Counted from the stretch's first letter, positions 13,331-25,213 are shown. The stretch is 64,000 nucleotides of DNA from Heterostelium multicystogenum (GCA_003667245.1 RCNN01000059.1:39429-103428); one strand, 5' to 3'. Numbers and translations: made by a program. The notes: generated from the sequence alone by a model not told the origin.

Positions 13331-13736
13331 TCTTTTCTACTTAATGTTTGTTGTTGTTGTATTGTTTAATTAACTACTCATAGTAACAATAATGATAATA
13401 ATATTATTTGATAATAATAATAAGAACTATCAAATAGCTGCAGCAACAAATAGATAATCTTTAAATAAAAACAGGATAATGTATGGTGGTCAACAAACAA
13501 GGAAACCCACACAATAAATGACAAATGTAAAAAAAGAGTCAAAAATTGTTTTTCTGTAGAATTGAATGGACTGGTATTGTTTTCACTATTTGATGACTAT
13601 ATGAATTCTCTACAACTACTCATTAATTTATTAACATGCAATAATTATAATTAATCTTTGCAAAGATGAAAATGTAATTTTGTGATTTAAATCTATTTTT
13701 TTTTAGTTTTTAATCTAATTTTATTGATCAGTTGAA

Positions 13737-15580
13737 ATGGTTGTGTGGTGTTTTACAATTGTCATTCTTCAAACTACTATTAATTAACATTAATATGATA
13801 ATGGATTCATATACATTTCCAGAAGCTAGTAGCGGATGGTATAGAAAACCTACCTTTGAAGCAAAGGAGTTTATGGTTGTTTCTGCACATCCTCTCTCAA
13901 CAAAAGCAGGGTACGATATCATTAACCAAGGGGAAATGCAATTGATGCAATGATTGCTGTGCAATTGGTACTAGGTCTCGTCGAGCCATACTCGTCGGGA
14001 ATCGGTGGTGGTGCCATCATGCTCTACTACGACCGCAACGCGAATGATATATATTCATATGATGGTAGAGAAACTGCGCCAAGCAGAGTCCAAGAGGATC
14101 TTTTCTGTGATAAAGTTACAGGTTGTCCAAAAACCCTTTGATGACTCCTATATTGGAGGAAGTTCCGTTGGTGTTCCAGGTGTCCTGAAGCTTATGGAAC
14201 ATGTTCATAAAAAACATGGTAAACTGCCTTGGTCTTCACTTTTCCAACCTGCAATCGAATTGTGTTTAAAAGGCTTCCCAATTAGTAACAGACTTGCATG
14301 TCTAATCATTGATCACACACGTTTAAGTAGTGATCCAGATTGCAAAGAGTATTTCTTTAATGTTGACGGTACACCCAAGAAAGAAGGTGACATTCTCTAT
14401 TAATTTCAAAATTGGCCAAAGTACTGCAGAAAGTGGCAGAAGAAGGTAGCGAATCTGCTTTCTACAGTGGTGAAATTGCCGAGAAGATTGTTAGTAAAGT
14501 TAAAAGCAGTCCTATTAACCCTGGATTCCTAGAGTTGGACGATTTAAAAAACTATCAAATTAAGACTACCACTCCACTGTGTAGAGACTATCATGGACAT
14601 ACGTTATGCACAGCTCCACCCGAGTCTGGAGGAATATTTGTATTACAGATATTGGGAATATTAGATTCATTACCAGAGGACAAAAGAATTGAAAATGAAC
14701 TACCAACCTTGGAGACTGATGGACCCTTCAACAATTTCCAAGCGACGGAATACCAACCAACTCAAAAAGCAATACATTTATTGAGCGAGGCATGTAAACT
14801 TGCCTTTGCAGACAGAAGTAAGTATCTTGCGGATGTTGATATCAATTGGGATCTCTTGTTGGACCCTGAGTATCTCAAGGAAAGAGGTTCACTTATCAAG
14901 GATCGTTCAATGGGACAAGCAAGCTTTTGGTAATTTTTCCAAAGAACAAATCGAGTTTGGAGATGGATTAGCCACGAATTGCCATGCACTTCACACATTT
15001 CTATTGTAGATCGAGATGGAAATACAGTATCATTTACTACTTCGATAGAGAATGAATTTGGTTCAACTTTGATGGTTGAAGGATTCCTCCTTAACAATCA
15101 ATTGACTGATTTCTCACTTCATCCTTATGATTCCAACCAATGTCCAGTTGCAAACAGAGTAAGACCCAATAAACGTCCCAGATCATCAATGTCACCGTTC
15201 CTCATTTTCAAAAATGATGATTCCCTAGCAAAGAATGATCGCCAATTGGTTATGTCAGTTGGTGCAGCAGGCGGAATTTTAATTACCCTTAGTATTGTAA
15301 AGACAATTATTGCTACTTTGAGATGGGTATTTCGCTGCAAGATAGTTTCAATATGGTCAATTTTGGTTCCACCAATAAAAATGGATTCACAATGATTGAG
15401 AGTGGACATTTAAATCAATCATTCATGAAGGGAATAGAACACAAGTATGGACAAATAATCGAAGAATTTGGTCATCCTTCAGGAATTCAAGGTATAATGA
15501 TTGACTCAAAATCAAAGATTTTAGTAGGTGCTTCAGATCCAAGAAGAGAAGGTCTAGCCATGGGAGGATCTTTAATTTAA
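13737..15580 (+). CDS. Gamma-glutamyltranspeptidase, bacterial-type
   Basis: N-terminal-nucleophile hydrolase that cleaves or transfers the gamma-glutamyl group of glutathione. Motifs in order: FMVVSAHPLSTKAGYDII, EPYSSGIGGGAIMLYYD, YDGRETAPSRVQ, LCTAPPESGGIFVLQILG, CTSHISIVDRDGNTVSF (nucleophile Thr codon 14988-14990), STLMVEGFLLNNQLTDFS, SVGAAGG and GASDPRREGLAMGG at the end. The YDGRETAP and SIENEFGS/LNNQLTDFS wording is that of the proteobacterial GGT subgroup rather than the animal one. The start is unclear: ATG 13737 opens a hydrophobic leader (VVWCFTIVILQ) that needs a frame correction to reach the body. Breaks include a G4 run at 13930-13933 that should be G5 (QGGNAIDAM), and others near 14135, 14400, 14930, 14985 and 15325. 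Convergent with the TIG gene, with only 39 bp between stops. Confidence 0.86.
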
Positions 15581-15619
15581 AAAATACACTTTTTAAACAT
15601 ATAAATTTAGTAATATTTA

Positions 15620-18600
15620 TTAGAATGAAAATAGTTTTTTCAAGAAGTTATAGGGATTAGTTGAAGGACTAGTTGTTACTTGATCAGTTGTTGAAGGACC
15701 AGTGGTTGAAGGACTAGTTGTTACCTGTTCAGTTGTTGAGGGACTAGTTGTTACCTGTTCAGTTGTTGATGGATTAGTTGTTACCTGTTCAGTTGTTGAG
15801 GGACTAGTTGTTACTTGATCAGTTGTTGAAGGACCAGTGGTTGATGGATTAGTTGTTACCTGTTCAGTTGTTGAAGGACTAGTTGTTACTTGATCAGTTG
15901 TTGAAGGACTAGTTGTTTGCTCAGTGGTTGAAGGATTGGTTGTCGTATTACCAGCTGTTGAGGGACTAGTTGTTGAAGGATTGGTTGTTGAGGGACCAGT
16001 GGTCAAAGAATTTGTTGTAAACTGTTCAGTTGTTGAAGGACCAGTGGTTGAAGGGTTAGTAGTGGATGGATTTGTTATTGTGGGACCTGTTGTTGAAGGA
16101 CCTGTTGTTAATTGCTCAGTGGTTGAAGGATTTGTGGTTATGGACCAGTAGTCGATGTAGTAGGATTTAGAGTTGAAGTTGTTTGAGTATCAGTTGCTGA
16201 GTTAGTTGTAATAGGAATAGCAGTTGATGTAGTTTGAGAATCAGTTGTCGAAGTAGTTGAATTTACAAATCACGGTTGTTACGGGAACTGCGGTTGGAGA
16301 AGTTGTAACAGGATTAGTTGTAACAGGATTAGTTGTAATAGGGTTAGTTGTAATAGGGTTAGTTGTAACAGGATTAGTTGTAACAGGATTAGTTGTAACA
16401 GGATTAGTTGTAATAGGGTTAGTTGTAACAGGGTTAGTAGTAAGAGGACCAGTGGTATCAGAACCACCAGAGCCACCAGAACCACCAGAACCATCAGGAC
16501 CACCATCAGGACCACCAGCAGGACCGCCAGCAGGACCACCAGCAGGACCACCAGCAGGACCACCAACAGGACCACCAACAGGACCACCAACAGGACCACC
16601 AACAGGACCACCAACAGATGGAGAAGTAGTACTACCAGATCCATTTGTTGTTGATGTAGTTGTGTCATCTGAGTGGCTCTGACTACTACTATCATCTGCA
16701 ACATAAGTGAAAGTAGAGGTTGCAGATTGAGAGTGGAATGAAAGTTCTACAGTTTTAGTACCTTCTGAAAGTGCAGGAGCAGTGCAACTGACAGATGACG
16801 AACTTGATACCTGAATACCTGTGCAGGATGACCCACCGACTGTCACAGTCGGGAAATCATTGGAAAGTCCCAGATTAGAACCTTTTATTACAATTGAATG
16901 TGACTCTTGTTCATTTCCAGTCGAGGGTGTGATTGATGTTATTGATGGAGCAATATATGAAAAGTCTGTATTTGTATTACTTGTTCTTCCATTGACTGTG
17001 ACATATACTGAAATTGAACGACCACCTCCAGAAGGTGCTAGGAAGACTATTTGAGTATTGGTTGCCGAAGTTGGAACTATTTCTATGTTATTAAAGATGA
17101 CTGATGGCTGGTGAGAGTCTTCAATTAAGTTTTTACCGTTGAGTGTGAGTAAGTCTTGACCATCTACAGAACCTGATGTAGGTGATATTGAATCGATCTT
17201 TGGAAGACCATAATAAGTATAAAATACTTGGTCAATTGAATCTTGAGAGTCAACAGTAACTTTGACTAATTTGTCTCCTTCTGTAGTGGATGATGGAAGT
17301 TGGCAGTTGATAGTAGTGTCGGTGTTAGTGGATACTACACATGTACCTTCACCAATTTTAACAGTTGGCTTAGCTACACCAAAATTCTTGCCACTGATAA
17401 CTACCTCTTTACTGTCTTCCATTCTGCCTCTACTTGGTTGAATGCTATCAACTTTTGGAGCATCATACGAGAAATAGGTATTGGTCTCTGTCTCTTGGGT
17501 TCCAACAATAACTTTGATATTCTTTTCTTTTCCAGTTCCCTTTGGAATGGTGCAATGAACTTCTTTATCATTGACCCACTTTACCAAATCACAGTTCTTT
17601 CCACCAATTGAGACAGTATTATTTGTGTCCAATGGCTTTTGATTGATTTCATCAGCAATTGAGCTTGGCACAAAGTTGGTACCAGTGATGGTGATAACAT
17701 GATTTCCCTCAGTTGGTCCATTGTACTGCTTATTATCAAGAGTGGGTTTGTTGTAGCTAAACTTCTTGGGATCACTATCTTTTTGATTGCCTATAAAGAC
17801 CTCAACCTTCAAATCGACACCAATTCCAGGTGGGGCTTTGCAACGTATTGTTTTGTCATCAGTCCACACCACCTCAGTACACAAATGCACCATTAATAGT
17901 AACATTTGACTTATCACCTGGTTGCACATTTTGAGGTACAAAGTTCTGACCTTGGAAAGTGACAGTTGTTCCGGATGTGTCACTTTTAGTGACAGATTCA
18001 ACTTTTGGTGCAAAATAGTGGAAGAGGGCTGTATGATTTTGTGGTTGTCCACCAATAAAAACTGTCATACTAATATTATAACCAATACCTGGTGGAGCTT
18101 GGCAAGAAATTGATTTGTCATCTTTCCATTCAACATTACTACACAAACCTCCACCTATTGTAACATTTGAATTTTGGGGCTCAACATTCAAAGGAACGAA
18201 ATTGAAACCAGTGATTTGAATAACACTTCCAACAGTAGTACTATTATCTGTCGACTTGATTTCAGGTGCTTAATAAAATAGGTTTAGTATGTCAGTTGAT
18301 TCTATTTCATATAAATTACTTACGATAATATGCAAATAATTGTTTCTCAGTTTGATTCTGATAACCAACAAAAACATTGAAATGAAGATCTTGTCCAATT
18401 CCTTTACCAATATTGCATGTAAAGAATGTACTATTAATCCATTCAACATTGGTACACAGCTTTTCGTCAATTGTAACATTGGAACCAACTGGATCAATAC
18501 CTACTGGAACAAAGTTTATACCTGTAACAGACAGTAAACCTCCAGTCGTATTAGTTGGAGTGTACTCTTTAATTCTTGGTGCTGTTGAAATACAATCGAA

Positions 18601-21600
18601 AGGTAAGTTATTATTGTATGTTAATGAATAAAGATTTTACCTACCATTATATGAGAAATTGTATGCTCCGTTTAGATTAAGTTGTGAACCGACAAAAAGA
18701 ATAATAGATTGGTTGACTCCAATTCCAGGTGGGATTGTAGCATAAATTAGAGTTGAGTTTACCCACTCAATATTTGACAATAAAGTTTCGCCAGTCTGAT
18801 TTGCTGACAATGGACCGGTCAAAGAGACATTAGAAATTTTCACACCGAGATCAATTGAGGTTACTCCAGAAGTATTCTCATAGATTTCCCAGTAGAATAC
18901 GTCCTCTTGATTGCCATTGTAGAAAGTATCAATTTGTTGAGCATATTCAATCTCATCATGATAGTTTAGCAGTGTGTAGTCAACTCTGCTTCTTGAGATA
19001 AGCAACTCGTTTGGAACAAAGTTGGTTCCTCTCAGTGTAATTTTTTCACCACCATCTGTACTGCTGGAAGTGTTGTATGTGAGAGAGGTAATATTTGGAC
19101 GTTGATAGAAGAGTTTGGTTGAGTATGGTTGGGATGGAACGTTGTTGGCTGTGATGTTTAAGGTGAGGTTACCACCGATTCCAGGTGGGAATATGCACTT
19201 GAGACAATCAAAGTTGACAGTGGTACGGAAAGTTGGATCAATGGCAATGTAGGGATCAAAGTAGTTTGCAGGCTGTTGGGTTGGTGTTGGAATTGGAAGA
19301 CCATTTTCATCTTTGTAGGTTCTTCCATAAACACAACCATTATTCAATCCATCATCATTTTCATTAGTGTCTTCGGTTGGAATAACACAATATATATCAA
19401 AGATATCTACATTGACTTGAGCAACAAAACCCATCTTGGTACCAAAATTGGTACCAACAATATAAAAGAGCGATTCAGAAGATGTGTTGAGTGGACCGTG
19501 CACAACCTGTCTGATCACCGGATCACTAAAAGAGAACTTGTTGGCAGTATTGTAGGTGGCTTCTTGGTTGGATATATAAACTTTGACAGTTAAATCTTTT
19601 CCAGCGGATTGGCTTATCTGACAACTAATATAGCTATCACTATGCCAGAGGGTATTTCCACACTGAATTTGATTCAAGGTAATATAAATATTGGTATGAT
19701 TCACTGGACCAAAACCATTTCCTCTGATATCAATCTGAAGGAATTCCTTGGTTGATGAAACTGATTCATCAACACTAATCGAGTTTACTACTGGGGCACT
19801 GTAGTTAAAATATACCAGAGATGATGATGTTGAAAAATATTTGTCATCGATTACAAACTGCACATACTGGCTAAGACCAGTACCTCCAGAAGTGAAAACC
19901 ATTTCATCGTGGTCTGCGTTGTGAGTACCACTGACTATAGGAGTCAATACACCGGCTACATAGAGTTTGAATAGTGCCAATGTTGAAGAAGGTATTGGAC
20001 CGTAGTTAGAGTTGCCTGGAACTCCTGGAACAGCATAAAAGTCCAAACCCTTTATAGTGATAGAGGTACCAGTAGTAGACGAAGTGGTTGGTGAAATTGA
20101 TTGAATAGTGGGGCCAATAAATAGCCATGACCAAAGTGGATTTGGTTCCTCTTGATTGAGAGTAGCTGTAGTAGATGAGAATGAAATTTGTTGTTGACCA
20201 TAATTGTTTGGAATGGTGCATACTCTGGATTCCTCAAAGTTGGAAGTGGATCCTGTATCACAAGAAGCAACTATATTACCAACTTTTGCTTGGAATGAAG
20301 ATCCTAATATATTACGACCAGAGACTATAATAGTTTGATACTCAGCTGGTCGACCAGAAAATGAACCAGAGCTAGGTTGAACTGAACTTACAATAGGACC
20401 GACATTACAAGATGCAAGGACTGCGCCACTATTAAAGTCATCGATACTACTGACAAATGCACTGCAAAACTGTGAACGATATTTTACAATGGTCACACCA
20501 GTGCTTTGATCAAGGAGGTAAGGAATAAAGTATGTTGAGACTTGGTTGTAATTTTTAATCATTGAAGCAAGAGATACCTGTCGATTGAGTAGTTCAGTTA
20601 AAAAACAGTACACCAGTAGGTGTAACAGGAGCGACATCCTTCTTTCCAAAGAGACAACGCAATTCAATAGAATCCATTTCTAACCATTGATTAAATATTT
20701 CAGAGTCGACTAGCTTGTAAACATTGTAGTTTGGATTGGAAAGTGTGTAGAAATAGTCTTTGGCTACATTTGTATTGACATCTCCGTAGGTATTGGCAAA
20801 CCAGAGGTTGATTGAATTGTTGAAACTCTCCATGAAGACGGAAGTTATGTCTTGGCTACACACACCGGCTTGAGTTAGCATGTTTATCAATGGAATAGAA
20901 TGCTCAGATGGAGGTTGTTTACATTGCTGACACTTTTGAACCATAAAAGTGTCTTGTTGGACTTGATTACTAATTGTATCCCAATCGTCATTCATCAGAG
21001 CATACATGGATTGTTGAAAGTCCAAGATATTTCTCACTGATGGTGATAAATTGATAACACTAGACAAAAAGTCAAGGGAATATTCAGATTGTGATGCTTG
21101 ATTCAAGTTTGGATTCTTTAAAACGGCGGCATTCAAAAACATTCCAGAGGAATTTAGTAATATAACCTTCATTGTAAATTGCATTATCATAAACAGATCT
21201 ATCTTTTTGATAATTAACAACATCAACGGAAGCACATGTCTGGTCAAAGAATATATTGGAAACCGAAGGAATATTATCTAAAGAATGTCAAAGTTAATAT
21301 TCTAACCTGAATAACTCTCTGAAAATTGATTGACTTACATTACGATGTGACATTCCAAAGACATTGAGCAAAACCCTTTAAAAATGGAGTATAACTGTCG
21401 GTGGTTGGATAAACAGTGTCAATCGATGTATCCTGATAGAGATATCCTGGAAGAGTTTGTACCATGTCGTACTGTGCAAGCACATAGTAGGAGTAGGCAC
21501 GGAACAATGTATCATAGCAAAAGAATGGTTTGATTTGGATGGTAATTGGCTGGATTGAAGTACGATTCCAAAGAATGGTTGCAGTAGATTGGTCTGTTGA

Positions 21601-22131
21601 CAACTTGATTTGAATATTGTTGAGATTGATTTGATATTGCAAGCTTGATGTTGGTGTTTGTTGAATTAATTTCTGCATGGTTCTAAACAAGTCAACGACA
21701 CTATTCTTTGGGAGCTTATAAATATAGTTGTTGTCCTCAAAAACGTCAAAGCTAACAACCTGGTTGTTACTATCAACTACACTAAGATTGGTCTTTGTAT
21801 CATTGAGCAAAACCTTGACGTGTACTGAAGATGAAGTACCACCGGCATTGGATTTAGTGTACGAGAATGTGGAGTCTGCTCCTGTTGAATAGGTGTAACG
21901 CTCCTTAATTGAATTCCAGCATGCTTGTGTTGAGCATATTGGCAAGACACTGTCTGAGTAAATTGTCAAATAGGTGTTGGGTACGAGATTGTCATTTTTA
22001 GCATCGATTGTAAGACCAGCATTGTTATTGTAATTGAATGGAGTAGATTGGTCATATGCCAAATTTACCAATGAATGACTTTTGTGATACCACAAAAGGT
22101 GTACAACCTTCATTGGAATTGCAATTTGCAT
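15620..22131 (-). CDS. Giant secreted or surface protein with about 12 IPT/TIG domains and a mucin-like C-terminus
   Basis: Read right to left. An unrecognised Cys-containing region (22131 to about 20600, pieces such as DQTCASVDVVNY and MVQKCQQCKQPP) is followed by about twelve IPT/TIG beta-sandwich repeats (about 20400-16720). Each starts with a PxIxSIxPT-like strand and holds a G-x-NFVP turn; cysteine pairs and N-x-S/T sites are frequent. Then a GGPV/GGPA repeat, a TTNPV/TTNPI repeat and STTEQVTTNP/STTDQVTTSP repeats ending at 15620 (LKKLFSF). Introns: 18582-18644, 18269-18323, one near 21277-21330. Breaks: near 21180, 20620, 17883-17885 (AAA should be AA to read NGALCTEVVW) and 16140. TIG-repeat proteins of dictyostelids act at the cell surface in recognition and adhesion; that role is inference here. 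The 5' end has no start or signal peptide, so it may continue the DNase II-like gene just upstream. Confidence 0.8.
15650..16140 (-). repeat. Tandem Ser/Thr/Pro coding repeats (STTEQVTTNP type)
   Basis: Repeats of 30 nt and combinations of it, coding variants of PSTTEQVTTN, PSTTDQVTTS and PSTTGPSTT. They form a mucin-like, probably O-glycosylated stalk. Copies differ at a few positions, and a frame break lies at about 16140. Confidence 0.85.
16300..16620 (-). repeat. Adjacent TTNPV/TTNPI and GGPV/GGPA coding repeats
   Basis: About ten 15-nt units (16305-16440) code TTNPV or TTNPI. About ten 12-nt units (16492-16612) code GGPV, GGPA or GGPD. The units are nearly identical at DNA level, so expansion or contraction is likely. 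Confidence 0.88.
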
Positions 22132-22142
22132 ACTTATAAATA

Positions 22143-23279
22143 CTACGAGTCAGAAGTGAAATAATAGGTTGGGTATTCACTTGAACACAAACCAAAGTAC
22201 CTCCCCTTGCAACCTTTGATTGAGACATTAGTTAAAACTCGATCACTCTCGGCCTTCATAGAGCTACTTACATTTGATAAAGTATAGTCACCAAGACAAA
22301 GTGTATCTGTTGTGAAACCAATATGACTGAAATCCGAACCAGATTCGAATGTTGAATCTGATGATGAATAATTAGATGCCTCACAAAAATCAGCTGGTAG
22401 CTTGGAAGTTAGGATTGGCTTGATGGATGTTGTTGTTACAGGTGCTTTCTCTGGAAGGACGACATAAGTTGATGGTTGGAATGTCAAGAGTGTCCAGAGA
22501 TTTACACCTGTTGATCCACTCATGTAGAATCCTTCTGTAGTCAGCACTGACTGAACCGATGATTGTGGGCTTGGAGTAGATGGTGCTGTAAAAATGGCAT
22601 TGATAGCAGCATTTGAGGTTGGAAATTGGATGTTGTGACCATAAATTAGTGGTTGAGCGACCTGGATAGCTGTTGATATCACTTGCAACGAGCTGTAGCT
22701 ATGACACATAAATGTGTGTCCGTATGATGGAATAAATTGTAGCATTGAGGTGGGTGGTGTTATATGAAAGTCGGTAGGGAACCATCCGTCTGTTCCTGGA
22801 TACACAAAAGATCCACCGGAGGTAGAAGAACCCGGGGTGTCTGGTTGCGGAAATCCTGCCAACGAGTGTTTAATATGTACACCGGTGGTGTTTGATTGGT
22901 CTTGGAAAATAAGAATACCTTTGGCCTCAGACGAAATGCCAGTTGGTTGTGGATTTAGAGAAGGGTATTTCAAAGGATAATCTCCACCATTACGCCAAGG
23001 CTCATTGTTAAAGAGGATGTACTTATTGGTGGAAGCTTGCTGAAGAGTTCTCGCAAGAGGTGAAGTAGTAGCGTTGATATCGCTCAGAGACAATTCAACC
23101 TGTGTTGCAGAGCTGTCTGCATAAATAAAACGGTAGGAATTTGGTAGCTTTCGCAACAGCCACCAACTGACTGTGGTTCCATCTTTCGACAAACAAGTTG
23201 GAGTCGATGTCGACTGGTGCACAAAATTGCAAACCAATAAAACCAGTAGTACCTGTAGATAAACACTGAATTTATCCAT
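22143..23279 (-). CDS. DNase II-like secreted protein
   Basis: ATG at 23279 begins a clear signal peptide (FSVYLQVLLVLLVCNFVH). The body follows the deoxyribonuclease II plan: KDGTTVSWWLLRKLP, FIYADSS, LARTLQQ, YILFNNEPW, SSEAKGILIFQD, VHIKHSLAGFPQP (the family's first His motif), SYGHTFMCHSYS, LWTLLTFQPS and TLCLGDYTLS near the end. DNase II is an acid endonuclease of lysosomes. The second catalytic element, normally D-H-S-K, reads SDFSHIGF here (about 22330), so activity is doubtful unless this is a local error. Length (378 aa) fits the family. The stop at 22143-22145 is followed at once by the next coding segment, which lacks its own start, so this could be the N-terminal half of one large protein. 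Confidence 0.78.
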   Translation of the reverse strand: MDKFSVYLQVLLVLLVCNFVHQSTSTPTCLSKDGTTVSWWLLRKLPNSYRFIYADSSATQVELSLSDINATTSPLARTLQQASTNKYILFNNEPWRNGGDYPLKYPSLNPQPTGISSEAKGILIFQDQSNTTGVHIKHSLAGFPQPDTPGSSTSGGSFVYPGTDGWFPTDFHITPPTSMLQFIPSYGHTFMCHSYSSLQVISTAIQVAQPLIYGHNIQFPTSNAAINAIFTAPSTPSPQSSVQSVLTTEGFYMSGSTGVNLWTLLTFQPSTYVVLPEKAPVTTTSIKPILTSKLPADFCEASNYSSSDSTFESGSDFSHIGFTTDTLCLGDYTLSNVSSSMKAESDRVLTNVSIKGCKGRYFGLCSSEYPTYYFTSDS

Positions 23280-23861
23280 TCTAGATATAAATATTTAACT
23301 TTTGAAGTTTCTTATTTGATGTTCCAAGATAAGATTCAAGACAATAATATAGATATCAATTTACGAGTGAATTAGAATGAAGGTTTGTTTGTTTGTTTGA
23401 AGGTGGTTCACTACATCATCTTCCATCAAATAAATTTTAATAATAATATTGTTGGTTGGACAATTGAACGAGTCGTTCGACATATTAAGTAGTGATCACA
23501 TTGCGATTGATTTGTTCAAATTGATACTACATTTTGATTGATTTGATTGATGTTGAGAGAGATCAATCTTTGTTTTTTTTATTTTGATAAAGACGAAACA
23601 GATATTTACAAAATAAAAACAAGACTCTTTGTGGTCCATAATTAGATTGTTGGACCAAGGGGATATTTTTTGTTTTCTGTGAACAATCACAAATGAGTGT
23701 GTTGTCGTCTGAGATTTTCATCATTTGGCAGTTAGATTTATTTTACACGTACTGCAAATACAGGTAAATCAAAAGCGAATTGGTTTGATTTATTATAATT
23801 TGAATCTATCATGATTGATTGGTATGTACAGTGTGTCATGATGATAGTATGAGAAATAAAA
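23280..23861. other. Spacer between the DNase II-like and integrase-like genes
   Basis: AT-rich with GTTTGTTTG and GATTGATTGATT runs and no supported gene. It should hold the promoter of the DNase II-like gene (transcribed leftward from 23279) and the 3' end of the integrase-like gene. Confidence 0.5.
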
Positions 23862-25055
23862 TTAGAGTGATTTTTTCTTGTTTAATTGTTTAATATCTTT
23901 GAGCAGAGATTCTATGGTATTTAGTTGTCTATTATTTTCCACATACTGGGTGCATATACTTGTGAAACAAGCATTCGTTTCATGGATATGTTTGTTGATT
24001 GAGTCAACGATGTTGAACTTTTGGAAAGTTGAGTTGTGAATGTTTCCTTTGTACAGTTTCAGTTTGTTTCTAATTGCTTCTAGCTCATCATTTACTTTTT
24101 GGTACTTTTCATTTATAAGTTCTTCTTTGGTAGCTTCAAGTGTAGTTGTTGTTGTTGTTGGTGCTCCTGTTGCTTTTGTCGTTGCTTTTGTCGTCATTGA
24201 GCTTGTAGTTATTGTAGATGCATCCATTGAAGTACTACTATTATTATTATTATTACTATTTAATTCATTGTCAGAGGATTTAAGTATATCTAATATAGGT
24301 GAGTTATTATTACTATGAACATCATTTGTGTCTTTAATGTTGCTTTCCTTGTGACTCTGTTGTTGAAATGTATCTTGATTTGATTTTAATTTCTTTTTAT
24401 GATGTTTATCGTTTATACTTTGTTTATTATCACTTTCATCCTTTCGTTTGTGTGCTTTGTTTCGTTTACTCTGTTTATTTTGAGTATTACTATTACTATT
24501 ACTACTATTACTACTATTACTACTATTACTACTATTACTATTACTATTACTATTACGACTACTACTACGGCTATTTTGGATTATTTTATGCCATTTTCTT
24601 TCAATGCAGATTGAACAGCTTATTGAGTGTTGTTTGACATCTTTTTTGAATGTTGGCCAATAGTATTTTGCTAGATGAATGGCATTAGAATATGGAGTAG
24701 CTTTAAAAATATTGATATTTAATTCATACAAGACATAAACAATTTCATATCATCAGGTGGTGTCCACCCATTGTGGGAATGTGTAAAACAAACCTTGTAA
24801 TGATTCGGGATCCCTAATCACTAATCTCTTGACACCCTGCTCTGAAAAATTTAACAGATTATTATGATATTCATAGATAGATATCATCTTCTTTCGATAT
24901 AATTTACTTCTATCATGATAATACAGATCGTTTTTGTTTGAAGACAGAGAGTAGTCATCTATATTAATATTTGTGTGATTGTGATCTATCCACGGAGTTA
25001 ATTTTGTTTTGCTCTTCAAATATTTAACCAAATCATCAAAAATATTGACATCCAT
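23862..25055 (-). CDS. Host-like gene with degenerate integrase (H2C2-type) zinc-binding region, Ser/Asn tract and coiled coil
   Basis: Chosen start is the ATG at 25055 (MDVNIFDDLVKYLKSK). The first part ends LYRKKMISIYEYHN, VKRLVIRDPESLQGLFYTFPQW. After a break near 24735 it continues EIVYVLYELNIN, ATPYSNAIHLAKYYWPTFKK, DVKQHSISCSICIERKWHK. This follows the layout of the zinc-binding domain of Ty3/gypsy integrases (RLVVP..., FYWPGMRKDV, C-x2-C). The C-x2-C pair is kept, but the usual G-H-x-G histidine is absent. No catalytic D,D-E core, reverse transcriptase or LTR is seen. A Ser/Asn tract (24478-24565), a Lys-rich segment, a Thr run and a helical C-terminus ending KDIKQLNKKKSL follow. It may be a domesticated integrase fragment or an old remnant. 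Function unknown. Confidence 0.5.
24478..24565 (-). repeat. (AGT/AAT)n coding microsatellite, Ser/Asn tract
   Basis: About 29 triplets alternating AGT and AAT on the minus strand, coding a Ser/Asn run inside the integrase-like gene. Confidence 0.88.
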
Positions 25056-25213
25056 CTGTCTGTCTGTCTGTATATCTGTATTTGTATGTATGTTATTTTG
25101 CAATCCTAACTGAAGAATGTGACTTTTTATTGTGGATCAATGATTGATTGTTTAAGCAATTAGTGGAGATAAATGTATCGTTTTTACATTTTTCTGGTAT
25201 TAAATTATGAAGT

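Noticed and set aside
15650..16140. Direct repeats that might suggest a CRISPR array
   Set aside because: Units are contiguous coding repeats without unique spacers in a eukaryotic gene.
15924..16682. Long plus-strand ORFs opposite the mucin and GGP repeats
   Set aside because: Antisense shadows of tandem coding repeats; the minus frame continues the TIG protein.
23862..25055. Intact retrotransposon
   Set aside because: No LTRs, target-site duplication, reverse transcriptase, RNase H or integrase catalytic core in the surroundings; only a zinc-domain-like region.
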